The position numbers and the translations under genes are program-made. Positions 8,192 through 17,995 of a stretch of DNA of 64,000 nucleotides are shown piece by piece (position 1 is the first letter of the stretch; each line of letters opens with the position of its first letter). Under the pieces are notes generated by a model. The model was given only the letters and a program-made list of their open reading frames with translations. It was not told the DNA's origin and did no database searches. Source of the stretch: Blastococcus sp. TF02-8 (GTDB taxonomy: Bacteria; Actinomycetota; Actinomycetes; Mycobacteriales; Geodermatophilaceae); assembly GCF_003319175.1 (NCBI RefSeq), contig NZ_QOHK01000005.1, positions 1 to 64,000 of the forward strand, written 5' to 3'.

Positions 8192-10261
8192 GTGCTCGGT
8201 GCGCCGTATTCGCGCATGACCTACCCCTTCAGCGCTGTCGTCGGCATGGACGACATGCGGCTGGCCCTCCTGCTCAACGCCGTCTCCCCCGCGGTCGGCG
8301 GCGTGCTGGTGCGCGGTGAGAAGGGCACCGCGAAGTCGACGACGGTCCGCGCGCTCGCCGCCGTGCTGCCGCCGGTCGCCGTGGTGCCCGGCTGCCGCTT
8401 CGCCTGCGACCCGGCCGCCCCCGACCCGGCCTGCCCGGACGGTCCCCACGAGGTGACCGCTGACGCCCCGGTCCGCCCGGCGCGGCTGGTCGAGCTGCCG
8501 GTCGGGGCCTCCGAGGACCGCGTCGTCGGCTCGCTCGACCTCGAGCGCGCGCTCACCGAGGGCGTGAAGGCGTTCGAGCCCGGTCTTCTGGCCGCGGCCC
8601 ACCGGGGCGTGCTCTACGTCGACGAGGTCAACCTCCTGCACGACCACGTCGTCGACCTGCTGCTGGACGCCGCGGCCATGGGCACCGCCTACGTCGAGCG
8701 CGAGGGCGTCTCCGTCCGGCACGCCGCCCGCTTCCTGCTGGTCGGCACGATGAACCCCGAGGAGGGCGAGCTCCGCCCGCAGCTGCTCGACCGCTTCGGG
8801 CTCACCGTCGAGGTGGCCGCGCCCCGGGACCCCGCCGAGCGGGCCGAGGTGGTCCGCCGGCGGTTCGCCTCCGACGCCGACCCGGCCGGGTTCGCCGCCA
8901 CGTGGTCGGCCGAGGAGACGGCGCTGGCCGAGCGCATCGCCGAGGCGCGGGCGCGGCTGCCCCGCGTCGTCCTGTCCGACGCGGCGCTGCGGCAGGTGAC
9001 CGCGGTGTGCGCGGCGTTCGACGTCGACGGTCTGCGCGCCGACCTGGTCACCGCCCGCGCGGCGATCGCGCACGCCGCCTGGTCCGGCCGCGACGAGGTG
9101 ACCGAGGACGACGTCCGGGTGGCGGCCCGCCTGGCCCTCCCGCACCGCCGCCGGCGCAACCCCTTCGACGCGCCCGGGCTCGACGAGGAGACCCTCGACG
9201 AGGCGCTGTCCGACAGCCGCCCGGACGACGACGGGCCGGACGGCGACGGGCCGGACGGCGACGGGCCGGACGGCGACGGCCCGGGGGGCGGGGGCGCTCC
9301 CCCGCCCGGCCCGTCCGCTGACGACGGCGGGAACGGCTCCCCCACCGGCGAGGGCGGCACCGAGGCGTCGCCTCCCGCGACGGCACCCCGGGGTGAGGGC
9401 GGCGGCCGCGCCGACGCCTCCCCGGCACCCGACCGGGCCGCGGCCGCGCCGTCGGAGCCGTTCCGCGCGCGGCGGCTGAAGGTGCCCGGCATCGGCGCGG
9501 GTGCGGCCGGCCGGCGGTCGCGGGCCCGGTCGGAGCGCGGCCGCGTCGTCGGCTCGACGAAGCCCGGCGGGAGCGTCACGACGCTGCACCTGGTCGACAC
9601 GGTGCTGGCCGCGGCGCCGCACCAGCGGGCGCGCGGGCGCACCGGGCCGGGGTTGCGGCTCGCCCGCGAGGACCTGCGCCAGGCCACGCTCGAGGGCCGC
9701 GAGGGCAACCTCGTGCTCTTCGTCGTCGACGCCAGCGGCTCGATGGGCTCACGGGCGCGGATGGGCGCGGTGAAGGGCGCCGTGCTGTCCCTGCTCCTGG
9801 ACGCCTACCAGCGCCGGGACAAGGTCGGGCTGGTCACCTTCCGCGGCACGGCGGCCGAGGTCGCGCTGCCACCCACCTGGTCGGTGGAGGCGGCCGCCGC
9901 CCGGCTGACGGAGCTGCCCACCGGGGGGCGGACACCGCTGGCCGCGGGTCTGGTCGCCGCGCACGACGTCCTCCGGGTGGAGCGGATCCGCGACCCGCAG
10001 CGCCGTCCGCTGCTCGTCGTCGTCACCGACGGCCGGGCCACCGGGACCCGCGGGGGCGCTGCGCTGACCGAGGCCCACGCCGCGGCGGCGCTGCTGGCAG
10101 CGACCGGCACCGCCGCGGTGGTCGTCGACTGCGAGTCCGGCCCGGTGCGGCTGGGTCTGGCCCGCACCCTCGGGACGGCGCTGGGCGGGCAGACCCTGCG
10201 GCTGGAGGAGCTGGCCGCCGACGCGCTGGCCGCCACCGTCCGCAGTGCGAGGGCCGCCTGA
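8192..10261 (+). CDS. Fused ChlI/ChlD-type AAA+ and VWA chelatase subunit (putative cobalt chelatase component)
   Basis: This 689-residue protein joins an AAA+ ATPase (Walker [10 protein letters not shown] at residues 42-50, then LYVDEVNLL) to a C-terminal von Willebrand A domain with the metal-site motif DASGSMG (Asp513, Ser515, Ser517). The linker near residues 345-440 is Asp/Gly/Pro-rich and includes DGDGP repeats. It resembles mycobacterial 'magnesium chelatase' proteins encoded beside cobO and cobB, which suggests it drives cobalt insertion with a CobN-like large subunit not seen here. GTG 8192 follows a GGAGAGGA Shine-Dalgarno; an in-frame ATG at 8216 is an alternative. It is the first gene under the riboswitch, and its stop overlaps cobO (TGATG). 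Confidence 0.9.
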   Translation: MLGAPYSRMTYPFSAVVGMDDMRLALLLNAVSPAVGGVLVRGEKGTAKSTTVRALAAVLPPVAVVPGCRFACDPAAPDPACPDGPHEVTADAPVRPARLVELPVGASEDRVVGSLDLERALTEGVKAFEPGLLAAAHRGVLYVDEVNLLHDHVVDLLLDAAAMGTAYVEREGVSVRHAARFLLVGTMNPEEGELRPQLLDRFGLTVEVAAPRDPAERAEVVRRRFASDADPAGFAATWSAEETALAERIAEARARLPRVVLSDAALRQVTAVCAAFDVDGLRADLVTARAAIAHAAWSGRDEVTEDDVRVAARLALPHRRRRNPFDAPGLDEETLDEALSDSRPDDDGPDGDGPDGDGPDGDGPGGGGAPPPGPSADDGGNGSPTGEGGTEASPPATAPRGEGGGRADASPAPDRAAAAPSEPFRARRLKVPGIGAGAAGRRSRARSERGRVVGSTKPGGSVTTLHLVDTVLAAAPHQRARGRTGPGLRLAREDLRQATLEGREGNLVLFVVDASGSMGSRARMGAVKGAVLSLLLDAYQRRDKVGLVTFRGTAAEVALPPTWSVEAAAARLTELPTGGRTPLAAGLVAAHDVLRVERIRDPQRRPLLVVVTDGRATGTRGGAALTEAHAAAALLAATGTAAVVVDCESGPVRLGLARTLGTALGGQTLRLEELAADALAATVRSARAA
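9224..9283 (+). repeat. Four 15-bp repeats encoding DGDGP in the chelatase linker
   Basis: Four near-identical 15-bp units (core GACGGCGACGGGCCG) at 9224, 9239, 9254 and 9269 encode one DDDGP and three DGDGP pentapeptides. They lie in the acidic, glycine/proline-rich linker between the AAA+ and VWA halves. Such linkers are normal in ChlD-like proteins. The near-exact DNA repetition suggests recent slippage, so the copy number may vary among strains. Confidence 0.85.
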
Positions 10262-10875
10262 TGCCGCAGGGGCAGGTCACCACCGTCCCCCAGGACGGTC
10301 TCACCACGAAGCAGCGCCGGAACCGGCCGCTGCTGGTCGTCCACACCGGCGAGATGAAGGGCAAGTCCACCGCCGCCTTCGGCATGGCGATGCGCGCCTG
10401 GAACCAGGGCTGGTCGGTCGCGGTCTACCAGTTCGTCAAGAGCGCCAAGTGGAAGGTCGGCGAGGAGAACGCGCTGACCGCACTGGGCCGGGTGCACGAG
10501 GAGACCGGCGAGGGCGGCCCGGTGGTCTGGCACAAGATGGGCTCCGGCTGGAGCTGGTCGCGCCGGCAGGGCACCGAGGTCGACCACGCCGCGGACGCCG
10601 CCGAGGGCTGGGCCCAGATCAAGCGGGACCTGGCCGCCGAGGCGCACCGCTTCTACGTGCTCGACGAGTTCACCTACCCCCTGACGTGGGGCTGGATCGA
10701 CGTCGACGACGTGGTGCGGACGCTCACCGCCCGCCCCGGCACCCAGCACGTGGTCGTGACCGGGCGGAACGCCCACCCGGCGCTGATCGAGGTGGCCGAC
10801 CTGGTGGTCGAGATGACCAAGGTCAAGCACCCGATGGACGCCGGCCAGAAGGGTCAGCGAGGCATCGAGTGGTGA
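10261..10875 (+). CDS. cobO: Cob(I)yrinic acid a,c-diamide adenosyltransferase CobO (BtuR/CobA type)
   Basis: This 204-residue protein transfers the adenosyl group of ATP to the corrin cobalt. The P-loop GEMKGKST (residues 30-37), the YQFVKSAKWKVGEE segment and VLDEFTYPLTWGW match the BtuR/CobO family; about 200 residues is the usual length. The ATG overlaps the chelatase stop (TGATG), and the stop overlaps cobB, so it lies inside the riboswitch-led operon. The order chelatase-cobO-cobB-cysG matches the mycobacterial arrangement. Confidence 0.96.
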   Translation: MPQGQVTTVPQDGLTTKQRRNRPLLVVHTGEMKGKSTAAFGMAMRAWNQGWSVAVYQFVKSAKWKVGEENALTALGRVHEETGEGGPVVWHKMGSGWSWSRRQGTEVDHAADAAEGWAQIKRDLAAEAHRFYVLDEFTYPLTWGWIDVDDVVRTLTARPGTQHVVVTGRNAHPALIEVADLVVEMTKVKHPMDAGQKGQRGIEW

Positions 10876-12272
10876 GCGCGGGCGGGTCGGTGATGCCCCG
10901 GCTCGTCGTCGCGGCACCGAGCAGCAACGCGGGCAAGACGTCGGTGGCCACGGGCCTGATCGCGGCCCTCACCGCCCGCGGGCTCACGGTCTCGCCGCAC
11001 AAGGTGGGGCCGGACTACATCGACCCCGGCTACCACGGGCTCGCCGCCGGTCGGCCCGGCCGCAACCTCGACCCCTGGCTGGTCGGCGAGGAGCGGATCG
11101 CCCCGCTGTTCCTGCGCGGCGCCCTGCACCCCCGGACGGCCGACGTCGCGGTCGTCGAGGGCGTGATGGGCCTGTTCGACGGCGCCAGCCACCCCGCGGT
11201 GGAGCCCGGCTTCGCCTCGACCGCGCACGTGGCGCGCCTGCTGCGGGCACCCGTGGTCCTCGTCGTGGACGCCTCCTCCCAGGCACGATCGGTGGCCGCG
11301 CTGGTGCACGGGTTCGCCACCTTCTCCCCCGACGTCCGGCTGGGCGGCGTCGTCCTCAACCGGGTCGGCACCGACCGCCACGAGGCGATCCTGCGCGAGG
11401 CGCTCGGCGCCGCCGGCGTGCCCGTGCTCGGAGCGGTACGCCGGATGGAGCAGCTGCACACCCCGTCGCGCCACCTCGGCCTGATCCCGGCGGCCGAGCG
11501 GTCGGACGCCGCGCTCGCGACCGTCCGCTGGCTCGGCGAGGTGGTGGCGGCCTCGGTCGACCTGGACGCCGTGCTCGCGCTGGCCCGCTCCGCGCCCGCA
11601 CTGGCCGCCCAGCCCTGGGACCCGGCGGCCGAGGTCGCCGCCGTCCCGGGGCGGCCCCGCATCGCGGTCGCCGGAGGCCCCGCCTTCACCTTCGGCTACG
11701 CGGAGAACACCGAGCTGCTCGAGGCTGCGGGCGCCGAGGTCGTGACCGTCGACCCCCTGCGCGACGAGGCGCTGCCGCCGGGCACCGCGGGGCTGGTGGT
11801 CGGCGGCGGCTTCCCCGAGGTGCACGCCGCCGAGCTGTCGGCGAACGAAGCCCTGCGCGGCGACGTCGCCGCGCTGGCCGCCGGGGGCGCCCCGGTCGTC
11901 GCCGAGTGCGCGGGGCTGCTCTACCTCTCCCGCGAGCTCGACGGCATGCCGATGTGCGGGGTGCTCGACGTGGCGACGGCGATGTCGCCCCGGCTCACCC
12001 TCGGCTACCGGGCGGCCGTGGCCGTCACCGACTCGGTGCTGGCCACGGCCGGGACCCGGGTCCGCGGGCACGAGTTCCACCGCACGCACGCGGACCCGTC
12101 GGCCGGCGCGACCGGCGCGTGGCAGTGGTCCGCGGCAGGCCCCGAGGGGTTCGTGGCCGGCGGCGTGCACGCCTCCTACCTGCACCTGGCCTGGGCCGGC
12201 AGCCCGCGGCTGGCCGGGAACCTCGTCGCCGCCTGCGCCCGCCGAACGGAGAGCGCCCGTGCACATCGCTGA
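10872..12272 (+). CDS. cobB: Hydrogenobyrinic/cobyrinic acid a,c-diamide synthase CobB
   Basis: This 466-residue glutamine-dependent amidotransferase amidates the a and c side chains. The N-terminal ATPase domain shows [14 protein letters not shown] and [11 protein letters not shown]. The C-terminal glutaminase has its nucleophile at Cys346 in [10 protein letters not shown] and the family motif [11 protein letters not shown] 10872 overlaps the cobO stop; an ATG at 10893 begins closer to the first strand ([12 protein letters not shown]) and may be the real start. The 3' end overlaps the cbiM start by 14 bp, so synthesis and cobalt import are coupled in one operon. Confidence 0.95.
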   Translation: MSAGGSVMPRLVVAAPSSNAGKTSVATGLIAALTARGLTVSPHKVGPDYIDPGYHGLAAGRPGRNLDPWLVGEERIAPLFLRGALHPRTADVAVVEGVMGLFDGASHPAVEPGFASTAHVARLLRAPVVLVVDASSQARSVAALVHGFATFSPDVRLGGVVLNRVGTDRHEAILREALGAAGVPVLGAVRRMEQLHTPSRHLGLIPAAERSDAALATVRWLGEVVAASVDLDAVLALARSAPALAAQPWDPAAEVAAVPGRPRIAVAGGPAFTFGYAENTELLEAAGAEVVTVDPLRDEALPPGTAGLVVGGGFPEVHAAELSANEALRGDVAALAAGGAPVVAECAGLLYLSRELDGMPMCGVLDVATAMSPRLTLGYRAAVAVTDSVLATAGTRVRGHEFHRTHADPSAGATGAWQWSAAGPEGFVAGGVHASYLHLAWAGSPRLAGNLVAACARRTESARAHR

Positions 12273-12951
12273 AGGATTCCTGCCCGTCGGGCACGCGGTG
12301 GGCTGGACGGTGGTGGCCGCGCCGTTCGTCGTGCACGGTGCCCGGGCCGTCGTCAAGGAGGTGCGGGAGAACCCGGAGTCGACGCTGCTGCTCGGCGCGG
12401 CCGGGGCCTTCACGTTCGTGCTCAGCGCGATCAAGCTGCCGTCGGTGACGGGCAGCTCCAGCCACCCGACCGGCACCGGCCCGGGCGCCATCCTCTTCCG
12501 GCCGCCGGTGATGGCCCTCCTCGGCACGGTCGTCCTGCTCTTCCAGGCGCTGCTGCTCGCCCACGGCGGTCTCACCACCCTGGGCGCGAACGCGTTCGCC
12601 TTCGCCGTGGTCGGCCCCTGGGTCGGGTACGGCGCGTGCCGCCTCGTCCGTGCGCTGGGCGCCGGGCTGCTGCCGGCGGTCTTCGCCGGCGTCGCGCTCG
12701 CCGACCTCGCCACCTACGTCACCACGTCCTTCCAGCTGGCGCTGGCATTCCCCGACGCGGAGAGCGGCCTGGCCGGTGCGCTGCTGAAGTTCCTCGGCGT
12801 CTTCGCCGTCACCCAGATCCCGCTGGCCGTCGGCGAGGGACTGCTCGGCATCCTGCTGTTCCGCGCCCTGACGGCGAACGCCCGCCCCGAGCTCGAACGG
12901 CTCGGGGTCCTGCGGCCGGCCCCGCTCGCGCCGGACGGAGGCCCCGCGTGA
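12259..12951 (+). CDS. cbiM: Cobalt ECF transporter substrate-binding membrane protein CbiM
   Basis: This 230-residue polytopic membrane protein begins MHIAEGFLP, the CbiM hallmark in which the N-terminal amine and His2 take part in metal binding. The [16 protein letters not shown] segment also matches the family. It acts with CbiN, CbiQ and CbiO to import Co2+. It starts at GTG 12259 inside the cobB 3' end, and its stop overlaps cbiN. Co-expression behind a cobalamin riboswitch fits the cobalt (rather than nickel) assignment. Confidence 0.95.
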   Translation: MHIAEGFLPVGHAVGWTVVAAPFVVHGARAVVKEVRENPESTLLLGAAGAFTFVLSAIKLPSVTGSSSHPTGTGPGAILFRPPVMALLGTVVLLFQALLLAHGGLTTLGANAFAFAVVGPWVGYGACRLVRALGAGLLPAVFAGVALADLATYVTTSFQLALAFPDAESGLAGALLKFLGVFAVTQIPLAVGEGLLGILLFRALTANARPELERLGVLRPAPLAPDGGPA

Positions 12952-13244
12952 CCCGCCGCGCGCTCGTCACCGTGCTGCTCGTGCTCGCGGTGGTCGCCCT
13001 GTTCGCCGTCCCCCTCCTGCTCGACGGCGGGAACTCGGAGTACGGCGGCACCGACGCCGCAGTCGCCGCGGAGCTCGAGGCCGACGGTCACTCCGCCTGG
13101 TTCGAGCCGCTGTTCCGCCCGGCCGGCGAGGTCGAGTCGGGCCTGTTCGCGCTGCAGGCCGCCCTCGGTGGTGGCGTCCTCGGCTACGTGCTGGGCCGGC
13201 TGCGCGGCCGCCGGCCGGCGCGCGACGGGGACACGAACCCGTGA
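12948..13244 (+). CDS. cbiN: Cobalt ECF transporter accessory protein CbiN
   Basis: This 98-residue protein has an N-terminal membrane helix (about residues 5-26), an extracytoplasmic loop with [17 protein letters not shown] and [20 protein letters not shown], and a C-terminal helix ending in a basic tail. The topology and the loop match CbiN, which stimulates CbiM-dependent cobalt uptake. GTG 12948 overlaps the cbiM stop, and the gene's end overlaps the cbiQ start. Confidence 0.92.
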   Translation: MTRRALVTVLLVLAVVALFAVPLLLDGGNSEYGGTDAAVAAELEADGHSAWFEPLFRPAGEVESGLFALQAALGGGVLGYVLGRLRGRRPARDGDTNP

Positions 13245-13978
13245 CCGGGCTGGCCGTCGACGACGCGGCGTGGGCCAGCGCCTGGCGCCGGCGGGCCCCG
13301 GCCGACAAGCTGCTGCTCTGCGGCGGCCTGGTCGTCACCGCCCTGGTGCTGCCGGCCTGGCCGGGGTGCGCACTGGTCGGTGCGGTCGCGGTCGGGCTGG
13401 CGCTGGGCCCGGCCCGGGTGCCCGCGCGGACCTTCGGCCGGGCCGTGCGCTGGCCGCTGGCGTTCGTCGCCGTCGGCGCGGTCACCGCGGTCGTGGAGGT
13501 GGGGACCGGAGGGCTCGGCTGGGCTCCCGACGCCGCTGCCCGCGCCGGTTCCCTGGTCGGGCACGCGCTCGCCGGCGGAGCCGCCGTGCTGCTGCTCGCG
13601 ACGACGACACCGCTGGCGGACCTGCTGCCGGCCCTGCAGCGTGCGCGCGTACCCGCCGCCGTCGTCGAGGTCGCCTCGGTCGTGTACCGGCTGCTGTTCG
13701 TGCTGCTGGACAGCCTGCGCACGATCCGCGAGGCGCAGGCGGCCCGGATGGGCTACTCCTCGGTGCGCCGTTCCTACCGGTCCTCGGGCACCCTGGCCGC
13801 CGCCGTGCTCGTCCGGTCCTGGGACCGTGCCCGGCGGATGCAGGAGGGGCTGGCCGGCCGGGGTCTGGAGAGCGGTCTGCGGGTGCTGCCCGAGACCCTG
13901 CCCTCGTCCGCGGCCTTCCTCGCCGCCGCCGGCGCCGTGATCGGCTGCATCGTCGCGACCTCGCTGGTGATCGCGTGA
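13241..13978 (+). CDS. cbiQ: Cobalt ECF transporter transmembrane coupling protein CbiQ
   Basis: This 245-residue membrane protein is the T component that links CbiM to the ATPase. The coupling-helix region contains AARMGYSS and [18 protein letters not shown], which correspond to the conserved A-R-G-like motifs of ECF T proteins. It overlaps cbiN at its start (GTG 13241) and cbiO at its end. A histidine/aspartate-rich N-terminus is absent. Confidence 0.93.
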   Translation: MTGLAVDDAAWASAWRRRAPADKLLLCGGLVVTALVLPAWPGCALVGAVAVGLALGPARVPARTFGRAVRWPLAFVAVGAVTAVVEVGTGGLGWAPDAAARAGSLVGHALAGGAAVLLLATTTPLADLLPALQRARVPAAVVEVASVVYRLLFVLLDSLRTIREAQAARMGYSSVRRSYRSSGTLAAAVLVRSWDRARRMQEGLAGRGLESGLRVLPETLPSSAAFLAAAGAVIGCIVATSLVIA

Positions 13979-14820
13979 GCCACCGCGCACTGGCCGCCTC
14001 CGGGCTGGTCGTCGGCTACGGGCCCGGGGGTCGCGTGCTCGACGGCGCCTCGCTCACCGTGCCGGCCGGCCGTCGGCTCGCCCTGCTCGGTGCCAACGGC
14101 TCCGGCAAGACCACGCTGCTGCGCTGCCTGTCCGGAGCGCTGCGCCCGGCGTCGGGCACGGTCACCGTCGACGGCGTCCCGGTGGCGTACTCCCGGCAGG
14201 GGCTGCGCGCGCACCGGCAGACGGTGCAGCTCGTCCTGCAGGACCCCGACGACCAGCTGTTCAGCGCCTCCGTCGCGCAGGACGTGTCCTTCGGGCCGCT
14301 GAATCTCGGTCTCGACGAGGACGAGGTGCGCGCACGGGTCGCCGAGGCGCTGCGCCTGCTCGCCGTCGAGCCGCTGTCCGCGCGGCCCACCCACCAGCTG
14401 TCCTACGGCGAGCGCAAGCGGGTGGCGATCGCCGGTGCGGTGGCGATGCGGCCCTGCCTGCTGCTCCTGGACGAGCCGACCGCCGGGCTGGACCCCTCCG
14501 CGGTGACCGAGACGCTGGCGGCGCTCGCCCGGCTGCAGGAGAACGACTCCACCGTCGTCATGAGCACCCACGACGTCGACCTCGCCCTGCGCTGGGCCGA
14601 CGAGGTGGCCGTGGTGGTCGACCGCCGCGTCGTGCAGGGGCCCCCCGCGGAGGTCCTGGGCGATCCCGCCCTCCTCCGGCGCGCCCGGCTGGACCGGCCG
14701 TGGGCGCTGTCGGTCGGGGCGCGGCTGCGCGCACTGGGCCTCCTCCCGCCAGGAGCCCTGCCGCGCACCACCGAGGACCTGCTCGACGCGCTGCCCACCG
14801 CCCCGGCGGCACGGTCGTGA
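13975..14820 (+). CDS. cbiO: Cobalt ECF transporter ATP-binding protein CbiO
   Basis: This 281-residue ABC ATPase powers cobalt import. Visible motifs are Walker A GANGSGKT (39-46), the Q-loop LQDPDDQLF, the signature [13 protein letters not shown], Walker [14 protein letters not shown] and the H-loop STHDVD. GTG 13975 overlaps the cbiQ stop; the gene's own stop overlaps the following CobE-like gene. Only one ATPase gene is present, so the transporter probably uses a homodimer. Confidence 0.94.
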   Translation: MSHRALAASGLVVGYGPGGRVLDGASLTVPAGRRLALLGANGSGKTTLLRCLSGALRPASGTVTVDGVPVAYSRQGLRAHRQTVQLVLQDPDDQLFSASVAQDVSFGPLNLGLDEDEVRARVAEALRLLAVEPLSARPTHQLSYGERKRVAIAGAVAMRPCLLLLDEPTAGLDPSAVTETLAALARLQENDSTVVMSTHDVDLALRWADEVAVVVDRRVVQGPPAEVLGDPALLRRARLDRPWALSVGARLRALGLLPPGALPRTTEDLLDALPTAPAARS

Positions 14821-15188
14821 TCACCGTGGGCGTGGGGTCGTCGACCGGTGTGGCCGCCGACGAGGTGCTGGCGGCGGTGGACGCGGTGCTCCCCCCGGGG
14901 ACGACGGCGGTGCGGCTGTCGACCCTGGACGCGCGGTCGCGGGAACCAGGGCTGCGGCGGGCCGCCGCCCTGCGCGGCTGGGTGCTCGTCGGCCATCCGG
15001 CGGAGGTGCTGGCGCGCGTCCCGGTGCCGTCCCCGTCCGAACGGGTGGCCGCGGCCACCGGCACCCCCTCCGTGGCCGAGGCCGCGGCGCTCGTCCACGG
15101 CGGAGTGCTCACCGTGCCCAAGACGGTCCGCGGCCGGGTCACCGTGGCGCTGGCCGTGCCCACCCCGCATCCCGAGGAGGTGCCATGA
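14817..15188 (+). CDS. cobE: CobE / CbiG C-terminal domain cobalamin biosynthesis protein
   Basis: This 123-residue protein matches the small CobE/CbiG-C fold: it opens [20 protein letters not shown], then has [21 protein letters not shown] and SVAEAAAL near the middle. In CbiG this domain is fused to the lactone-opening part; as a stand-alone CobE its exact role in the aerobic pathway is not settled. GTG 14817 overlaps cbiO and the stop overlaps the CysG-like gene, so it is inside the cobalt/cobalamin operon. The gene symbol rests on family similarity and context. Confidence 0.8.
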   Translation: MITVGVGSSTGVAADEVLAAVDAVLPPGTTAVRLSTLDARSREPGLRRAAALRGWVLVGHPAEVLARVPVPSPSERVAAATGTPSVAEAAALVHGGVLTVPKTVRGRVTVALAVPTPHPEEVP

Positions 15189-16375
15189 GCACCGCGTTCC
15201 TGCCCCCGCCGTCCGCTCCCCTCCACCCGGTGGGGCTGCGCCTGCACGGCCGCCGCGTCGTCGTCGTCGGCGGCGGGGCGGACGCCTACCGGGCCGGCGT
15301 GGGCCTGCTCGACGCCGGAGCCGACGTCACGGTGGTGGCTCCCGTCCTCGTCCCGGCCCTCGAGGCGCTGGCAGACACCGGCGACCTGTCCTGGATCCCG
15401 CGCACCTACGCCCCGGGTGACCTGGCCGGCGCCTGGTTCGCCGTCACGGCGACCGGTGACCCCGCCGTCGACGCGGCCGTCGCCGCCGACGCCGACGCGG
15501 CCCGGATCTTCTGCGACCGCACCGACGACCCGGGGGCGGCGACCGCATGCCCCACCACACCGGGGAGCGCGGACCCGGTGCCGGCCCGCGGCCCCCGCGG
15601 CCGGGTCGTGCTCGTGGGCGGCGGGCCCGGTGACCCGGACCTGATCACCGTCCGCGGGCGGGAGGCGCTGTCGCAGGCCGACGTCGTGGTCGTCGACCAC
15701 CTCGGGCCGCGCTCGCTGCTGGCCGGGCTGCGACGCGACGTCGAGATCGTGGACGCGTCCAAACTGCCCCGGGGCCGGTCGATGCCGCAGGAGCGGATCA
15801 ACGACGTGCTCGTGGCCCGGGCCACCGAGGGCCGGCTCGTCGTGCGGCTCAAGGGCGGCGACCCGTTCGTGTTCGGCCGGGGCATGGAGGAGCTGATCGC
15901 CTGCACGGCGGCCGACGTCCCCGTCGAGGTCGTCCCCGGGGTCAGCAGCGCGATCGGCGTCCCCGGCATCGCCGGCATCCCCGTGACCCACCGCGGGCTC
16001 ACCCACGAGTTCGTCGTCGTCTCCGGGCACCTGCCCCCGGGCCACCCGCAGTCCCTGGTCGACTGGCCCGCGGTCGGCCGGCTGCGCGGGACGGTCGTGG
16101 TCCTCATGGGGGTGGAGACCGCGCCGGCGATCGCGGCCGCGCTCGTCGAGCACGGCCGGCGCCCGGAGACGCCCGTCGCCGTCGTGGTCGAGGGGACGAC
16201 GGAGCGACAGCGCACGATCCGGACGACGCTGGGCCGTCTCGGGGAGACCATGCGCGACGAGGAGGTGCAGCCGCCGGCCGTGTGGGTCGTCGGCGAGGTC
16301 GTGGGGCTGGCCGCCGGCGCACCGGCGACCAGCCCACCGTGCGGAGCGCGCGCGCCTCGTCCCGCGCGGGGGTAG
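15185..16375 (+). CDS. cobA: CysG-like protein: uroporphyrinogen-III C-methyltransferase with a short N-terminal precorrin-2 dehydrogenase-like domain
   Basis: This 396-residue protein makes precorrin-2 from uroporphyrinogen III, the entry point to corrins. Residues about 15-115 resemble the NAD-binding half of CysG/Met8 (RVVVVGGGADAYRAG, VTVVAPVL, AWFAVTATGDP). Residues about 138-380 are the methyltransferase (VVLVGGGPGDPDLIT, RLKGGDPFVFGRG, VVPGVSSAIGVPGIAGIPVTHRG). The dimerisation part of a full dehydrogenase is missing, so the first domain may not be catalytic. A similar CysG lies next to cobB in M. tuberculosis. It ends the cobalamin operon and is followed by a candidate terminator. Confidence 0.9.
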   Translation: MSTAFLPPPSAPLHPVGLRLHGRRVVVVGGGADAYRAGVGLLDAGADVTVVAPVLVPALEALADTGDLSWIPRTYAPGDLAGAWFAVTATGDPAVDAAVAADADAARIFCDRTDDPGAATACPTTPGSADPVPARGPRGRVVLVGGGPGDPDLITVRGREALSQADVVVVDHLGPRSLLAGLRRDVEIVDASKLPRGRSMPQERINDVLVARATEGRLVVRLKGGDPFVFGRGMEELIACTAADVPVEVVPGVSSAIGVPGIAGIPVTHRGLTHEFVVVSGHLPPGHPQSLVDWPAVGRLRGTVVVLMGVETAPAIAAALVEHGRRPETPVAVVVEGTTERQRTIRTTLGRLGETMRDEEVQPPAVWVVGEVVGLAAGAPATSPPCGARAPRPARG

Positions 16376-16411
16376 GAGGCGTGCGACACATCGGCCCCCG
16401 CCCCGGTTCGG

Positions 16412-16446
16412 CCCGCGCCCGGATGGGCATGGGAGGTGGGCGCGGG
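16412..16446 (+). terminator. Candidate terminator after the cobalamin operon
   Basis: CCCGCGCCC (16412-16420) and GGGCGCGGG (16438-16446) form a 9-bp GC stem with a 17-nt loop, 36 bp after the cysG-like stop. No T-run follows, as is common in high-GC actinobacteria. It lies in the only sizeable gap between the cobalamin operon and the polyol dehydrogenase gene. Confidence 0.5.
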
Positions 16447-16498
16447 CACGGGTGAAGCAGCCACCCCGGCCCGCCCCGACTCCCGAGGGCCTTCCCCG

Positions 16499-17995
16499 AT
16501 GACGTCTGCCCCCACCCGGGCAACCGCTCCCGCCGTCCCCCTGTCCGACCGCACGCTCTCCGACCTCCCTCCCGAGATCTCGGTGCCCGGCTACGACCGG
16601 TCCGCGCTGCGGCCCGGCGTCGTGCACTTCGGCGTCGGCGCCTTCCACCGCGCGCACCAGGCCGTCTACCTCGAGGAGCTGGCGCGCCGTGGCTCCACCG
16701 ACTGGGGCGTGGTCGGCGTCGGCCTGCACAGCCGCGCCATCGGCGAGGTGCTCGCCGACCAGGACAACCTCTGGACCGTCGTCGAGCGCGCGGCCGAGGG
16801 CGACCGGCCCACGGTCGTCGGCGTGCTCACCGAGTACCTCTACGCCCCGGAGAAGGTGCTCGCCGTCCTCACCGGCGAGCACATCCGCATCGTGAGCCTG
16901 ACCATCACGAGCACCGGCTACCGGATCGATGCGAACACCGGGCAGTTCGACGCCGAGGACGAGGAGATCGCCCGCGACCTCGCCGACCCCGGCCGTCCGC
17001 AGACGGTCTTCGGCTACCTCGTCGAGGCGCTGCACCGGCGCCGCCAGGCCGGCCTGCCGCCGTTCACGGTCCTCTCCTGCGACAACATGCAGTCCAACGG
17101 CACGGCGGCTCGCACCGCCGTCGTCTCCTTCGCCCGGTTGCGCGACGCGGAGCTCGCCGACTGGATCGACGAGCACGTCGCCTTCCCGGAGAGCATGGTC
17201 GACCGGATCACCCCGAGCACCAGCCCCGAGGACCGGGACGCCATCGCCGCCGCCATCGGCGTGGACGACCGCTGGCCGGTGGTCACCGAGCCCTTCCGGC
17301 AGTGGGTCGTGGAGGACGCCTTCTGCAACGGGCGGCCGCCCCTGGAGGACGTCGGCGTCCAGTTCGTCGACGACGTGGCGCCCTACGAGACGGTGAAGAC
17401 CCGGCTGCTCAACGCAGGACACAGCGCGCTGGCCTACCTCGGCTACCTCGCCGGTTACCGGACGACCGAGGCGGTCATGGCCGACCCGGTGTTCCGGGAG
17501 TACATGACCCGGCTCATGGCCGAGGAGATCGCACCGCACCTCCCCGAGGTCCCCGGCATGGACCTGGGCCGGTACCAGGCGACGCTGCTCGAGCGGCTGG
17601 CCAACCCGCGGATGCCCGACCAGCTGGCCCGCCTCGGCCGCCGCGGCTCCAGCAAGATCCCGAACTACATCCTGCCCACCGTGCGCAGCGCCATGGAGCA
17701 GGACCGCCCCTACCAGCTCCTCTGCCTCGCGGTCGCGGGGTGGCTGCGCTTCCTGCGCGGTGCCGACTACGCCGGCGAGGAGGTGCCGATCCAGGGTCCC
17801 CGCACCGACCTGGTGACCGTCGCCCAGGAAGCCGGCGGCGACGCGGCGCCGCTGCTCTCGGAGCGCTCGGTGTTCGACCACATCGGGCAGGACCCGCGGT
17901 TCGCCGACTGCGTCCAGCGCGCGCTGTCGTCGCTGGACCGCACGGGCCCGCGGGAGGTCGTCCAGGAGTACCTCGCCGGTGGGGGCACGGCGTGA
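16499..17995 (+). CDS. Mannitol/polyol dehydrogenase family protein (mannitol 2-dehydrogenase-like)
   Basis: This 498-residue protein belongs to the long-chain polyol-specific dehydrogenase family, which oxidises sugar alcohols such as mannitol to ketoses with NAD. Family features are GVGAFHRAHQAVYL near residue 48, the TSTGYRID region, and the catalytic segment KTRLLNAGHSALAYLG with lysine, asparagine and histidine in place. Close relatives include fructuronate reductases, so the substrate is not fixed by sequence. I chose ATG 16499 (MTSAPTRATAP) with a GAGGG about 10 bp upstream; an in-frame ATG lies at 16436 inside the terminator-like hairpin. The stop overlaps the HAD gene. Confidence 0.88.
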   Translation: MTSAPTRATAPAVPLSDRTLSDLPPEISVPGYDRSALRPGVVHFGVGAFHRAHQAVYLEELARRGSTDWGVVGVGLHSRAIGEVLADQDNLWTVVERAAEGDRPTVVGVLTEYLYAPEKVLAVLTGEHIRIVSLTITSTGYRIDANTGQFDAEDEEIARDLADPGRPQTVFGYLVEALHRRRQAGLPPFTVLSCDNMQSNGTAARTAVVSFARLRDAELADWIDEHVAFPESMVDRITPSTSPEDRDAIAAAIGVDDRWPVVTEPFRQWVVEDAFCNGRPPLEDVGVQFVDDVAPYETVKTRLLNAGHSALAYLGYLAGYRTTEAVMADPVFREYMTRLMAEEIAPHLPEVPGMDLGRYQATLLERLANPRMPDQLARLGRRGSSKIPNYILPTVRSAMEQDRPYQLLCLAVAGWLRFLRGADYAGEEVPIQGPRTDLVTVAQEAGGDAAPLLSERSVFDHIGQDPRFADCVQRALSSLDRTGPREVVQEYLAGGGTA

